Below, piece by piece: positions 1-6,312 of a DNA stretch of 8,737 bases. Source of the stretch: Planctomycetota bacterium (GTDB lineage Bacteria; Planctomycetota; SZUA-567; H5-PLA8; CALKMO01); contig JAOACM010000163.1 in NCBI GenBank assembly GCA_026417845.1, positions 1 to 8,737 on the forward strand, written 5' to 3'. The position numbers and the translations under genes were made by a program. Every line of letters begins with the position of its first letter. The first letter of the stretch is position 1. The notes under the pieces were generated by a model, which was given only the letters and a program-made list of their open reading frames with translations, was not told where the DNA came from and ran no database searches.

Positions 1-821
1 AGCAACCTGATCCTGGGATTGGCGAGAGTCCGGACGTACGAACAGAATTCCACCCAGAAAAGATCAGGGGCGACCTTTCGAGCGGCATGCAGAATACCGA
101 GCCCGGTTTCAATGTCTTTTTCACGTTCAAACTCAATCCATCCATCCTGCAGATCAGCCGGATAATCCTTCATGTACCGCGGCAGATCCGCCCTCGAAAT
201 ATTCTCCGCCTCAGACATCCATTGCCCCGCCGCGATCAAAACTCTCCTCATATATATCCGGCGGTCTTCCGGATCTTCCGGCAGGAACCGCGGATTGCCA
301 AACGCTGACATGGCGAGGGCCTTCAGGAAGGGAGGCGAGATTTTCCCGCCTATCAGTTCCCGCGCGAACGGAGCAACGGTCTTTATCACTCGGTCGCGTT
401 CGTCCTTCAGCTCATAGAAATCTTCGCAGAAAACGATAATGTCGCTTCGCATCACGAAGGCAAGCACTCCGGCACGGACCTCGGCGTCCTGATCCTTTTG
501 GAGATGCTTTCGCAGGGAGTAGCGCGGATCGCTTTCGCTCAGGGCGTTTCTGAAGCACTGATCCCACATCGCGAGCTGCGCAAGGGTCTGCGCTGCAAGC
601 CGGCGAATCTCAAGACGCTTCGAGTCCAGAAGGGCGAAGGTTCTGATTGCGGAATCGAAGTTGGTCCCATACGTAGATTTGCCTCTGGCCATAGCATCAA
701 GGGCAACCTGGCACAACCGGATTGCCTCCTTCATTTCGAGGTCCTCGTCCTGCCCGCCGAACAAGGTTCCTCTGGACATGGCGATCGCCAGACCAAGGGC
801 TATGAAAATGCGCTTGTCCAT
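1..821 (-). CDS. Exported HEAT-like repeat protein, 3' end beyond the window
   Basis: An uninterrupted frame runs from ATG at 821 to the left edge: 273 complete codons and no stop, so the C-terminus is missing. The start is chosen because GGAGGG lies 6 bases before it; an in-frame ATG at 827 has no spacing to that Shine-Dalgarno. The N-terminus (MDKRIFIALGLAIAMSRG) has a positive charge and a short hydrophobic core, suggesting a signal peptide ending near residue 24, so export to the periplasm is likely. The rest is mostly helical, with two stretches resembling HEAT repeats: residues 67-84 (DSKRLEIRRLAAQTLAQL) and 108-125 (QKDQDAEVRAGVLAFVMR). There is no catalytic motif I recognise. Its codons are visibly less GC-rich than those of the genes to the right. 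The preceding reading frame ends at 836, 14 bases upstream, as in an operon. That the frame is coding is well supported; the family assignment is tentative. Confidence 0.75.
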   Translation of the reverse strand, partial: MDKRIFIALGLAIAMSRGTLFGGQDEDLEMKEAIRLCQVALDAMARGKSTYGTNFDSAIRTFALLDSKRLEIRRLAAQTLAQLAMWDQCFRNALSESDPRYSLRKHLQKDQDAEVRAGVLAFVMRSDIIVFCEDFYELKDERDRVIKTVAPFARELIGGKISPPFLKALAMSAFGNPRFLPEDPEDRRIYMRRVLIAAGQWMSEAENISRADLPRYMKDYPADLQDGWIEFEREKDIETGLGILHAARKVAPDLFWVEFCSYVRTLANPRIRL

Positions 822-828
822 CTCCATC

Positions 829-833
829 CCTCC
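829..833 (-). promoter_or_regulatory. Shine-Dalgarno that decides the start at 821
   Basis: On the minus strand GGAGG is followed by GATGGAG and then ATG at 821. Spacing fits the second of two in-frame ATGs and excludes the one at 827. It follows directly on the TAG of the preceding frame (838-836). Confidence 0.6.
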
Positions 834-835
834 GC

Positions 836-970
836 CTATCGCCTCTCAATGACGAGGATTACATCGGCCCCGTCCCAGACGTCCGGACCGTCGGGCGAGG
901 TCGAGAACCTGCCGACTGGAACGGTAATCTGAGTCTGTTGATCTCCGGGCAGCAAACTGGTTGCCGCCAT
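836..970 (-). CDS. Small ORF or detached gene end, 44 codons
   Basis: From ATG 970 to TAG 836 the frame encodes 44 residues, including VPVGRFSTSPDGPDVW and DGADVILVIERR. Codon choice and the beta-strand-like composition look like the C-terminal end of a real protein. A GGGTGGGG stretch ends 6 bases before the ATG and could act as a weak ribosome site. It ends just ahead of the exported-protein gene. It could be a true small protein, or the last part of a longer gene broken by a frameshift: the neighbouring frame upstream also reads like protein. I do not recognise a family. Confidence 0.35.
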   Translation of the reverse strand: MAATSLLPGDQQTQITVPVGRFSTSPDGPDVWDGADVILVIERR

Positions 971-1088
971 CGTTTGCCCCACCCTTCAGAGTGAACGCGC
1001 TCCCGCCGGATTGCGTTTCCCGCGATTTTTTACCCCAGGCAGTTTTCACATAGTACCGAAGGTAAGCTCGTGTGAATCCTGCCCGCAG
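836..1088 (-). pseudogene. Possible frameshifted gene remnant
   Basis: Two minus-strand frames look protein-like one after the other. The first is open from 1088 and includes AGFTRAYLRYYVKTAWGKKS, an alternating pattern such as the end of an immunoglobulin/fibronectin-like beta domain. The second gives the VPVGRF...DVILVIERR tail ending at 836. Joining them needs a one-base shift near 970. A TAG at 1091-1089 closes the first frame upstream, and a third frame covers the repeat at 1105-1139. This suggests decay or sequence error in a gene that once lay between the permease and the exported protein. No family is recognised, and both frames could be chance. Confidence 0.3.
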
Positions 1089-1104
1089 CTATCCGTCAGC
1101 TCCT

Positions 1105-1139
1105 TCTGACAACCGCCCCTGCGGACCAACAGCGCAACC
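1105..1139 (-). repeat. 35-bp repeat, copy 1 (inverted relative to copy 2)
   Basis: Read on the minus strand from 1139, it is GGTTGCGCTGTTGGT, two variable bases, GCA, one variable base, then GGGCGGTTGTCAGA. It matches 8640-8674 on the plus strand at 32 of 35 positions. Similarity stops sharply at the 1139 side and fades gradually on the other side (a GAT-AG-GCGGG-AGG pattern is shared in both). It lies in the gap between the permease and the exported protein, outside any confident gene. Confidence 0.75.
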
Positions 1140-1206
1140 AGTTCTATACGGGCGGAGCGTATCCATTTGCGCGATGCGCTGTCCTCCCGGATCGGGCTCA
1201 CCGCTG

Positions 1207-1226
1207 CAGGCGGCAGCTGCCGCCTG
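1207..1226. repeat. Perfect 20-bp palindrome after the permease gene
   Basis: CAGGCGGCAGCTGCCGCCTG equals its own reverse complement. In RNA it would form an 8-bp GC-rich stem with an AGCT loop, beginning 33 bases after the permease stop. No T run follows on either strand, so it is not a classic intrinsic terminator. It may stabilise the 3' end of the permease mRNA, act as a rho-assisted or partial terminator, or bind a dimeric protein. Confidence 0.6.
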
Positions 1227-1258
1227 AATACAGCAAACAATTACAAAGACGTTACGTA

Positions 1259-3127
1259 TTACGTCCTGAACATCCGGCCCAGGCTTCTGCCCATAAGCGC
1301 GGAGGCGGCGAGCAGCGACAGGGCCATAAGCACCATGCAGACCAGCCCCAGAGCGCAGGCGACGGAATCGCCGACCCCTGGACGGCTGAAGAGAGTATAT
1401 ATCGCCTTGGTAATGGGGAAATCTGCCGGACGGGTAGCGAGTATCAGCGAGTCGGAAACCTCCAGCATGGCGAAGCTGAAAGTCAGTATCGCGCCGGCAA
1501 GGACGTTGGCGGCTATCAGCGGGACGGTGACTCGGCGGAGCGCGCCGAAGGGATTCTCGCCCAGGTTGCGCGCGGCCTCCTCCAGGCACACAGGCGTCTG
1601 CTCGAACCCCGCCGAGCAGGCCCGGACGCTGTATGGCAGGCGCCGTACCGCGTAGCTCATCACGAGAAACGGCGCCGCCCCGATCGAGCCGAGCAGGGGC
1701 CCGAAAGCTGCCACGTACCCGAAGGCCAGCACGATGCCGGGTACGGCAAGCGGGGCCATGGCGACCGCGTCGAGCAATCCCCGCCAGCGCCACGAACCAC
1801 GATGGACGACGAAGGCGATCGCCAACCCGAGCACGACATCTATCGCGGTGGCGGCCGTCGCGTAAAGCAGGCTGTTCCTTATGGAATCGGCTGCGACGGG
1901 GAACGAAAACGCCTCGACCATGTACTCCAGCGTCCAGCTTTCAGGCAGCGCCGTCATGCCCCACCGTCCGCCGAAGGCCGTCAGAGCCACGGCCAGGTGG
2001 GGCAGGGCCGCCAGCGCCGAAATCAGGACGAACAGTCCGCTTGCCGCCAAGCCCCGCGCGCCGCGCAGAGGCCGGAGGGCCGCCGCCGCGACCCCCCTGG
2101 CAGGCGAGGCCGTCCCGCCGACGAGGCGGATCGCGCTGCGGGCCGCGGCGAACACGCCCAGCGCCACGGCAAGGACGACGATCGCCAGCGCCATACCTGA
2201 AGGGTCGGTGTGCAGGTCCTTTACGCGATCATACACCTGCTTGGCCACGAGTTCCTGATATTCGAATACCAGCGGCGTACCCAGATCGGTAAAGGCGAAC
2301 ACGAACACAAGCGACCCGCCTGCGAAAAAGCCGGGCATGGCCAGGGGAAGCGTAACTTTCAGGAACGTCTTCCACGGAGGCGCGCCGAGAGAAGCAGCGG
2401 CTTCTCTCAGCGATGGGTCTATGTTGGAGAACGCCGAGGCGAGGTTAAGCACCATGATCGGATAAAGATGGAGCGCCTCAACAAGGACTATACCCTCGAA
2501 CCGTCCACCCCCGAGTATATCAAGCGGTTCGGAGATCACGCCCAACGACAACAGGATGGCGTTGAGCAGGCCGAAGCGCGACAGGATCCGCCTGATGCCT
2601 ATCGCTCCGACGAAGGGGGGAAGTATCAGCGGGAGCAGAATAAGGCCGCCGCAAAGAGTCCTGCCCGGGAAATCGCGGTATGCCATAAGATAGGCCAGCG
2701 GTATGGCCATTACGGTCGTTACGAAAGTAACCCAGAACGCCAGCCACAGGCTGTTGAGAAGCCATCGCCATTGCGGAGATCCGGCGCGGAACAGGCCGGC
2801 CATGTGGACGACCGTCCAGCATGCAGGGCGCACAACGACGCGGTCGCCGCGCCCTGGCAGGGAGTCCGCGGCGAGGCCGTTCAGGCGCCGCAGCTCCGCC
2901 TCTGTCGTCCCGTTAGCCTCGGCCAGCTTCCGGAACGCCGCGGCCCTGGCCCGCTCGTCGGCCCCGGCAGGTACGTCGAACGGGACCGCCAGCTCGGGGT
3001 CCCTGAAGGCGCCAGCCAGCGACAGGATCAGGGGACAGGCCAGCCCGACGGCAAGAAAGCCCGTCAGTGCGACCGCAGCCGCCAGGCTGGCCATCCGCCG
3101 GAACGTAACCGCCCGCCCGCTTTCCAC
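1259..3127 (-). CDS. Fused two-domain ABC permease, iron(III)/thiamine type, with a LysM-like loop insert
   Basis: A 622-residue inner-membrane permease with two type-I ABC domains in one chain, as in FbpB, AfuB and ThiP. Each half has the EAA loop that docks on the ATPase: residues 241-270 (REAAASLGAPPWKTFLKVTL then P) and 516-545 (EEAARNLGENPFGALRRVTV then P). I see about 12 hydrophobic segments: TM1 near 14-38, then a long periplasmic loop to about 122, helices to about 330, a short basic linker, and the second half from about 360. The loop is unusual: residues 52-101 read like LysM (FRKLAEANGTTEAELRRLNG, then PGRGDRVVVRP). Family members usually lack it, and it accounts for the extra length. 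The GTG start at 3127 is preceded by GGAGGAGTC. No ATPase or binding-protein gene is adjacent here, so the substrate is uncertain: ferric iron is the first guess, with thiamine or other ions possible. Confidence 0.9.
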   Translation of the reverse strand: MESGRAVTFRRMASLAAAVALTGFLAVGLACPLILSLAGAFRDPELAVPFDVPAGADERARAAAFRKLAEANGTTEAELRRLNGLAADSLPGRGDRVVVRPACWTVVHMAGLFRAGSPQWRWLLNSLWLAFWVTFVTTVMAIPLAYLMAYRDFPGRTLCGGLILLPLILPPFVGAIGIRRILSRFGLLNAILLSLGVISEPLDILGGGRFEGIVLVEALHLYPIMVLNLASAFSNIDPSLREAAASLGAPPWKTFLKVTLPLAMPGFFAGGSLVFVFAFTDLGTPLVFEYQELVAKQVYDRVKDLHTDPSGMALAIVVLAVALGVFAAARSAIRLVGGTASPARGVAAAALRPLRGARGLAASGLFVLISALAALPHLAVALTAFGGRWGMTALPESWTLEYMVEAFSFPVAADSIRNSLLYATAATAIDVVLGLAIAFVVHRGSWRWRGLLDAVAMAPLAVPGIVLAFGYVAAFGPLLGSIGAAPFLVMSYAVRRLPYSVRACSAGFEQTPVCLEEAARNLGENPFGALRRVTVPLIAANVLAGAILTFSFAMLEVSDSLILATRPADFPITKAIYTLFSRPGVGDSVACALGLVCMVLMALSLLAASALMGRSLGRMFRT

Positions 3128-3212
3128 GACTCCTCCGCTCCGATACGCCCGCTGTGGAAGCCCCGCCGGCCGGGGGATGCCTGCCGGCCTCCCCGGCAGA
3201 TATTACCTTCGC

Positions 3213-3524
3213 TCAGAGCCTGACCAAAAACTCCCCAGCGCCCAGGTTCCGGCGGCGTCCCGCCAGATCCGGCCGGAGGTCTCCGAACAGGCACCACGGG
3301 GCACGGCAGGAGCAGTTACCGGTGGCTGCCTTACCGGCATTTCCTTTTGCCTTCCGGCCGGCCATCAGCGACTCCGCAGATCGAAAACCCGCCCGGCATC
3401 CGCCGTGCCGGTAAGTTTCCGCCGGAAGATGCGGCTCCATGTCCGCCAGCTGCGGCCGCCGGGAGACCTCCCCGGCGCCGGATGGCAGATTTATAACGGA
3501 GCATCTCCGCGCCGGGAAGTTCAC
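3213..3524 (-). CDS. Hypothetical small ORF, Cys- and Arg-rich
   Basis: This 103-codon frame starts at a GTG sharing four bases (GTGA) with the stop of the preceding membrane-protein gene, an arrangement typical of coupled translation. An internal ATG at 3365 has GGAG six bases upstream and would give a 50-residue protein. The C-terminal part contains NCSCRAPWCLFGDL, three cysteines in a CxC-x4-C pattern. Codon third positions are GC-rich but the composition is not clearly that of a folded protein. It lies 85 bases before the permease start. It may be a small metal-binding protein, or merely open by chance in GC-rich DNA; I recognise no family. Confidence 0.28.
   Translation of the reverse strand: MNFPARRCSVINLPSGAGEVSRRPQLADMEPHLPAETYRHGGCRAGFRSAESLMAGRKAKGNAGKAATGNCSCRAPWCLFGDLRPDLAGRRRNLGAGEFLVRL
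3490..3518 (-). promoter_or_regulatory. Candidate sigma-70 promoter ahead of the permease
   Basis: On the minus strand TTCCCG and TATAAA are separated by 17 bases. The -10 is a close match (5 of 6), the -35 a poor one (3 of 6). It sits directly after the stop of the upstream membrane-protein gene (3521) and could drive the permease separately. TATAAA stands out against the GC-rich surroundings. Confidence 0.3.
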
Positions 3525-4273
3525 GTCACATGTTCCCGGGGCTGCGCGCCCCCTTTTCGCGCGCCGCGAAGCTTATCGAGAAGCCGGGTGATGGCTGCCC
3601 TCGATTCCGCGCGCCTGTGGTGACGCCACAGCGAAAGCAGGAAGACCGCGTTTCCAAGCCCGAAGGCGGCAGGCATGACCGCCCACTCGACGAGAGTCCG
3701 GGCGGCACGCAGTGCTATTCCGAGCAGAAGGGCGGGCGGCAAAGAGATGCCAACCGCGGCCGCGGCAAGGAACAGTCCGCGCCAGATGCACCGGGGAAGC
3801 CGCCAGGGGCGGGGATCGCCGGCGCACAGGGAAAGCGCTATCCCGGAGACGGCCGGGTACAATACGAGATCGGCCGTCAGGCGCCTGATACCGTCGGGCG
3901 GAGCGAGCAGCAGCGAGATCGCCGCCAGAACTGCCGGCGGCAGCAGTCCGGCGGCGCCAAACAACGGGGCTTTACCCGGCTGCTCCAACCGCAGGGCCAG
4001 CCAGATGCCCCCTGCCACGCCCAGGCAGCTGAATGCCGCTCCGGCGGCTAGGCGGGCGTCGGCAAGCCAGGACGACCATGCGGCGGACGCAGCCAGCGCC
4101 GGAGGTATCAGACCGCACGCAGCTCCGATACCGGCGGCCGACCAGCCCGCCATCCCGCCCATCGGGGAAGGCAGTGGACCCGACGACCGGGAGCCGGGGC
4201 GGACCGGGGGGGCCACCTCCCGTCCGGCAGACGGACCGCCAGCCTCCGGACCGGCCGCTGCTGGAGCGCTCAT
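3521..4273 (-). CDS. Multi-pass membrane protein of unknown function
   Basis: A 250-residue protein. The first 40 residues are Pro/Gly/Ala-rich and probably cytoplasmic. About six hydrophobic helices follow, near 43-63, 74-95, 103-124, 134-151, 165-186 and 193-215. It ends with a basic tail (WRHHRRAESRAAITRLLDKL) that would stay in the cytoplasm. There is no charged catalytic motif inside the helices and I recognise no family. Its ATG shares four bases (ATGA) with the stop of the upstream gene, so the two are almost certainly translated together and may form one complex. An AGGGAAG stretch lies about eight bases before the start. Confidence 0.75.
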   Translation of the reverse strand: MSAPAAAGPEAGGPSAGREVAPPVRPGSRSSGPLPSPMGGMAGWSAAGIGAACGLIPPALAASAAWSSWLADARLAAGAAFSCLGVAGGIWLALRLEQPGKAPLFGAAGLLPPAVLAAISLLLAPPDGIRRLTADLVLYPAVSGIALSLCAGDPRPWRLPRCIWRGLFLAAAAVGISLPPALLLGIALRAARTLVEWAVMPAAFGLGNAVFLLSLWRHHRRAESRAAITRLLDKLRGARKGGAQPREHVT

Positions 4274-5079
4274 GAACGGCTTCCCTTGGTAGTCGCGGAC
4301 GAAGACTTTGGCAGCGTCGCAGCCCCGATGACCCTGATCCCCTCGGACGTGCCGCGGGCATGGAGTTTCTCCAGATCGGCGCCAAGGAAGCCGACCAGAG
4401 CGGCGTTATTCACGGCGGTGTCGAGCACTTCCATTATAGCTGATCCGAAGCCTGCGGAACCGGCGCCCGCGAGGTACAATGCCACCGGGTGCGCCGCCAG
4501 AACGAATATCCGCTCCACGCCCAGTCCCACGAGCACGGCCGCCGCCCCCCAGAAGGCGGCGCGCCAGAGGCTTCCCCCTCGCATGCCGCGAGCGTACCCC
4601 GTTCCCGCGCCGGCGATCGCGCCGGGCACGCAAAGAAGGACCCATCGCGCCAGGACGTGCGGCGGCTTCAAAAACACGTTCCGGGTGCTCGCGAACACGG
4701 CCCCGCCGATCCCGCAGAACACGGCGCCGAGCATGGCAGGGAGGAATCCGCCGCCGCATGCTCCGAGTATAAGGCCGTTCGCTATCCACAGCCCGGCCAG
4801 CCACTCGCCGTCCGGCCAGTACGCCTCGTACAAGCCAGGCGGCACCGCTGCGCCGCCGCCCGACATCGCGGCCGGGATACATCGCGCCGCCTCGATCGCT
4901 CCGCCAGCCAGGAAGCCGGCAATCCACGCCCACCGAGCCAGACCCGGCCGGAAGGGGGCGCATCCCCCGCCGCCAGCTGTCTCCTCCAGCTTTCGCGTCT
5001 TCCGTTCCTTCTCGGGATCAGAGATCCCGCCTGCCGGACCTGATTCGTTGTTCCCACCGCCAGCCCCTGTATTCATCAT
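4270..5079 (-). CDS. Gly/Ala-rich multi-pass membrane protein of unknown function
   Basis: 269 residues from ATG 5079, chosen because GGGAGGGCGAG precedes it directly; a longer frame from GTG 5169 lacks such a site. Residues 1-45 are polar (a charged DPEKERKTRKLEE stretch) and likely cytoplasmic. Hydrophobic segments follow near 50-68, 92-110, 112-132, 143-161, 172-190 and 192-212. The 97-130 region is rich in small residues (ILGACGGGFLPAMLGAV), a glycine-zipper-like packing pattern. The tail from about 213 is less hydrophobic and ends in a Ser/Thr/Lys-rich run. No family is recognised. It lies 154 bases after the TPR gene and is coupled by ATGA to the next membrane protein; similar size and composition suggest the two work together. 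Confidence 0.75.
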   Translation of the reverse strand: MMNTGAGGGNNESGPAGGISDPEKERKTRKLEETAGGGGCAPFRPGLARWAWIAGFLAGGAIEAARCIPAAMSGGGAAVPPGLYEAYWPDGEWLAGLWIANGLILGACGGGFLPAMLGAVFCGIGGAVFASTRNVFLKPPHVLARWVLLCVPGAIAGAGTGYARGMRGGSLWRAAFWGAAAVLVGLGVERIFVLAAHPVALYLAGAGSAGFGSAIMEVLDTAVNNAALVGFLGADLEKLHARGTSEGIRVIGAATLPKSSSATTKGSRS

Positions 5080-5233
5080 CTCGCCCTCCCGATCCTTCCG
5101 GTCCTCCGCGTGCACCCTTCCCGTAAATCCAAAATCCGGCAATTCCTGACATCCTTCCGGAACGAACACGGCCGCCGGACGGACGTGCCGTGGCGCCGGA
5201 GTCTTTTCCGGTCAGACGGGAGGGCGCCGATGT

Positions 5234-5980
5234 TCAGTCCACGTCGAGTTTCTCCGGGGCCGGCGCGGCCGGAGGAATGATCACCCTTCCTATAGCCTTT
5301 GACATATCGTCCAGCGCGGAAACCGCCCTGGCGATATCCTCCTGTCGCTGCAGGACCGCTACCTTCCCGCTTTCCTCTTCGTACCTGCGCCGCGCCCTGG
5401 CTGCAGCCGCGCGCGCTTCGTCGAGGCGTTCTTCCGCAACCAGCCACTCCACATAGAGCCTGACAAGGTCCACGTGTCCCCCCCCGATCTCGGCACGCTC
5501 GATACCGGTTTCCAGGACCCCCATCGCGCGGTTCCGGAGGCCGGCCTTTCGCAGAGCGGAGGCATAAGCCATGTACGTAGCGGCGAGTCCCGGATCGGCT
5601 ACGAGCGCCTCCTCGAACCTCGCGCACGCCATGTCCATCCTGCCCGCATGCATCTCCCTCAGCGCCTTCGACAGAGCCGCCGCGGCAGGGCTGCTCCTTG
5701 CCGCCGACGGCTGAAAAAGCATCGCGCCTATCTCTACGGCGGCCGTGGCCATGTACGGCCCGTAGCTCAGGAGCGCCCCGGCCAGAAAAAACGGTCCGGT
5801 GGGATGGACCAGATATGGCAGTGCCAGTCCCAGCAGCGCTAACATTGCCGCCCAGACGCAGCAGAATCCTCCAATGCCAAACAGGAACTCGGGCGAGGAT
5901 CGTCCCGTCCATCGCCTGACGGATATCCACGCGGTTACGACGCCCAGCGCGAAGAGGAAAAACAGTCCAACCAATCCCAT
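5234..5980 (-). CDS. Membrane-anchored TPR protein
   Basis: 248 residues from ATG 5980, which has GGAAGGGACA just before it; the frame stays open slightly upstream without a better site. Three hydrophobic segments lie near 3-21, 31-58 and 62-88. A helical region follows with tetratricopeptide-like units at about 100-131 (ALREMHAGRMDMACARFEEA, then LVADP), 134-165 and 168-200. The 185-225 part is rich in Ala, Arg and Glu and may be a coiled coil. The tail is Pro-rich and acidic. Such proteins usually serve as membrane-tethered assembly scaffolds; the partner is unknown. Its neighbours are pilT upstream, 332 bases away, and two unknown membrane proteins downstream. The TPR call rests on the AxxxFEEALxxDP-type pattern and is fairly good; a specific role is inference. 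Confidence 0.8.
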   Translation of the reverse strand: MGLVGLFFLFALGVVTAWISVRRWTGRSSPEFLFGIGGFCCVWAAMLALLGLALPYLVHPTGPFFLAGALLSYGPYMATAAVEIGAMLFQPSAARSSPAAAALSKALREMHAGRMDMACARFEEALVADPGLAATYMAYASALRKAGLRNRAMGVLETGIERAEIGGGHVDLVRLYVEWLVAEERLDEARAAAARARRRYEEESGKVAVLQRQEDIARAVSALDDMSKAIGRVIIPPAAPAPEKLDVD

Positions 5981-6312
5981 TGTCCCTTCCGATCGCGCGC
6001 CGGTCGCCGTCCGGCGCCGCACGTCCTTTCGCCCTGGCGGTGGAGGGGCGAGCCCGGCGTCTATTCCGGATGTCCGGGCAAACGCCTGTCGCTTCCTTCC
6101 GCAGGACCTTCAGCGTCTCCCGTATGCCCGGTGAAGCACCCATCTGACAGGATCGCCGGAGCTCCGGGAAGCTGCCGCACGTGCCGGGACGCCGGGCTGA
6201 CGACGGCGGCCCCATCCGCGTTGTGATCGAAGCCGCCACCAGCGCCGGGGCGCCTGTCCGGCCCCGATATGCGCCTTCCCCTCAGGAGGCACCGGCGCGG
6301 AAGCCGCCGGCG
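5981..6312. other. Gap without a convincing gene between pilT and the TPR gene
   Basis: All three minus-strand frames have open stretches here, as expected in GC-rich DNA, but none combines a ribosome site, a plausible start and protein-like composition. One frame is stop-free from about 6288 to 6061 with no start. A 6-bp hairpin (CCGGCG/CGCCGG, 6310-6292) lies just after the pilT stop but has no T run. It is long enough to hold a promoter for the TPR gene; no clear -35/-10 pair was found. Confidence 0.5.

Noticed and set aside
498..932. Plus-strand frame of 144 codons near the left edge
   Set aside because: Lies opposite the 273-codon minus frame, which has a signal peptide and a well-spaced Shine-Dalgarno.
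2210..3223. Long plus-strand frame (337 codons) opposite the permease
   Set aside because: Antisense shadow of a well-supported gene in GC-rich DNA; its product is polar, Arg/Gln/Pro-rich and lacks domains.
3301..3380. Cobalamin-riboswitch-like string (GGAAATGCCGGTAAGG) upstream of the permease
   Set aside because: Conserved B12-box and core pairings cannot be assembled; similarity is limited to short G/C-rich words.
5076..6239. Long minus-strand frame (387 codons) across the TPR gene and the gap upstream of it
   Set aside because: Overlaps the TPR gene in another frame; the product is Arg/Gly-rich without motifs, while the TPR frame has membrane segments and a ribosome site.
6292..6310. 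6-bp hairpin after the pilT stop as a terminator
   Set aside because: Short stem, 7-base loop and no T run; such hairpins are frequent in this composition.
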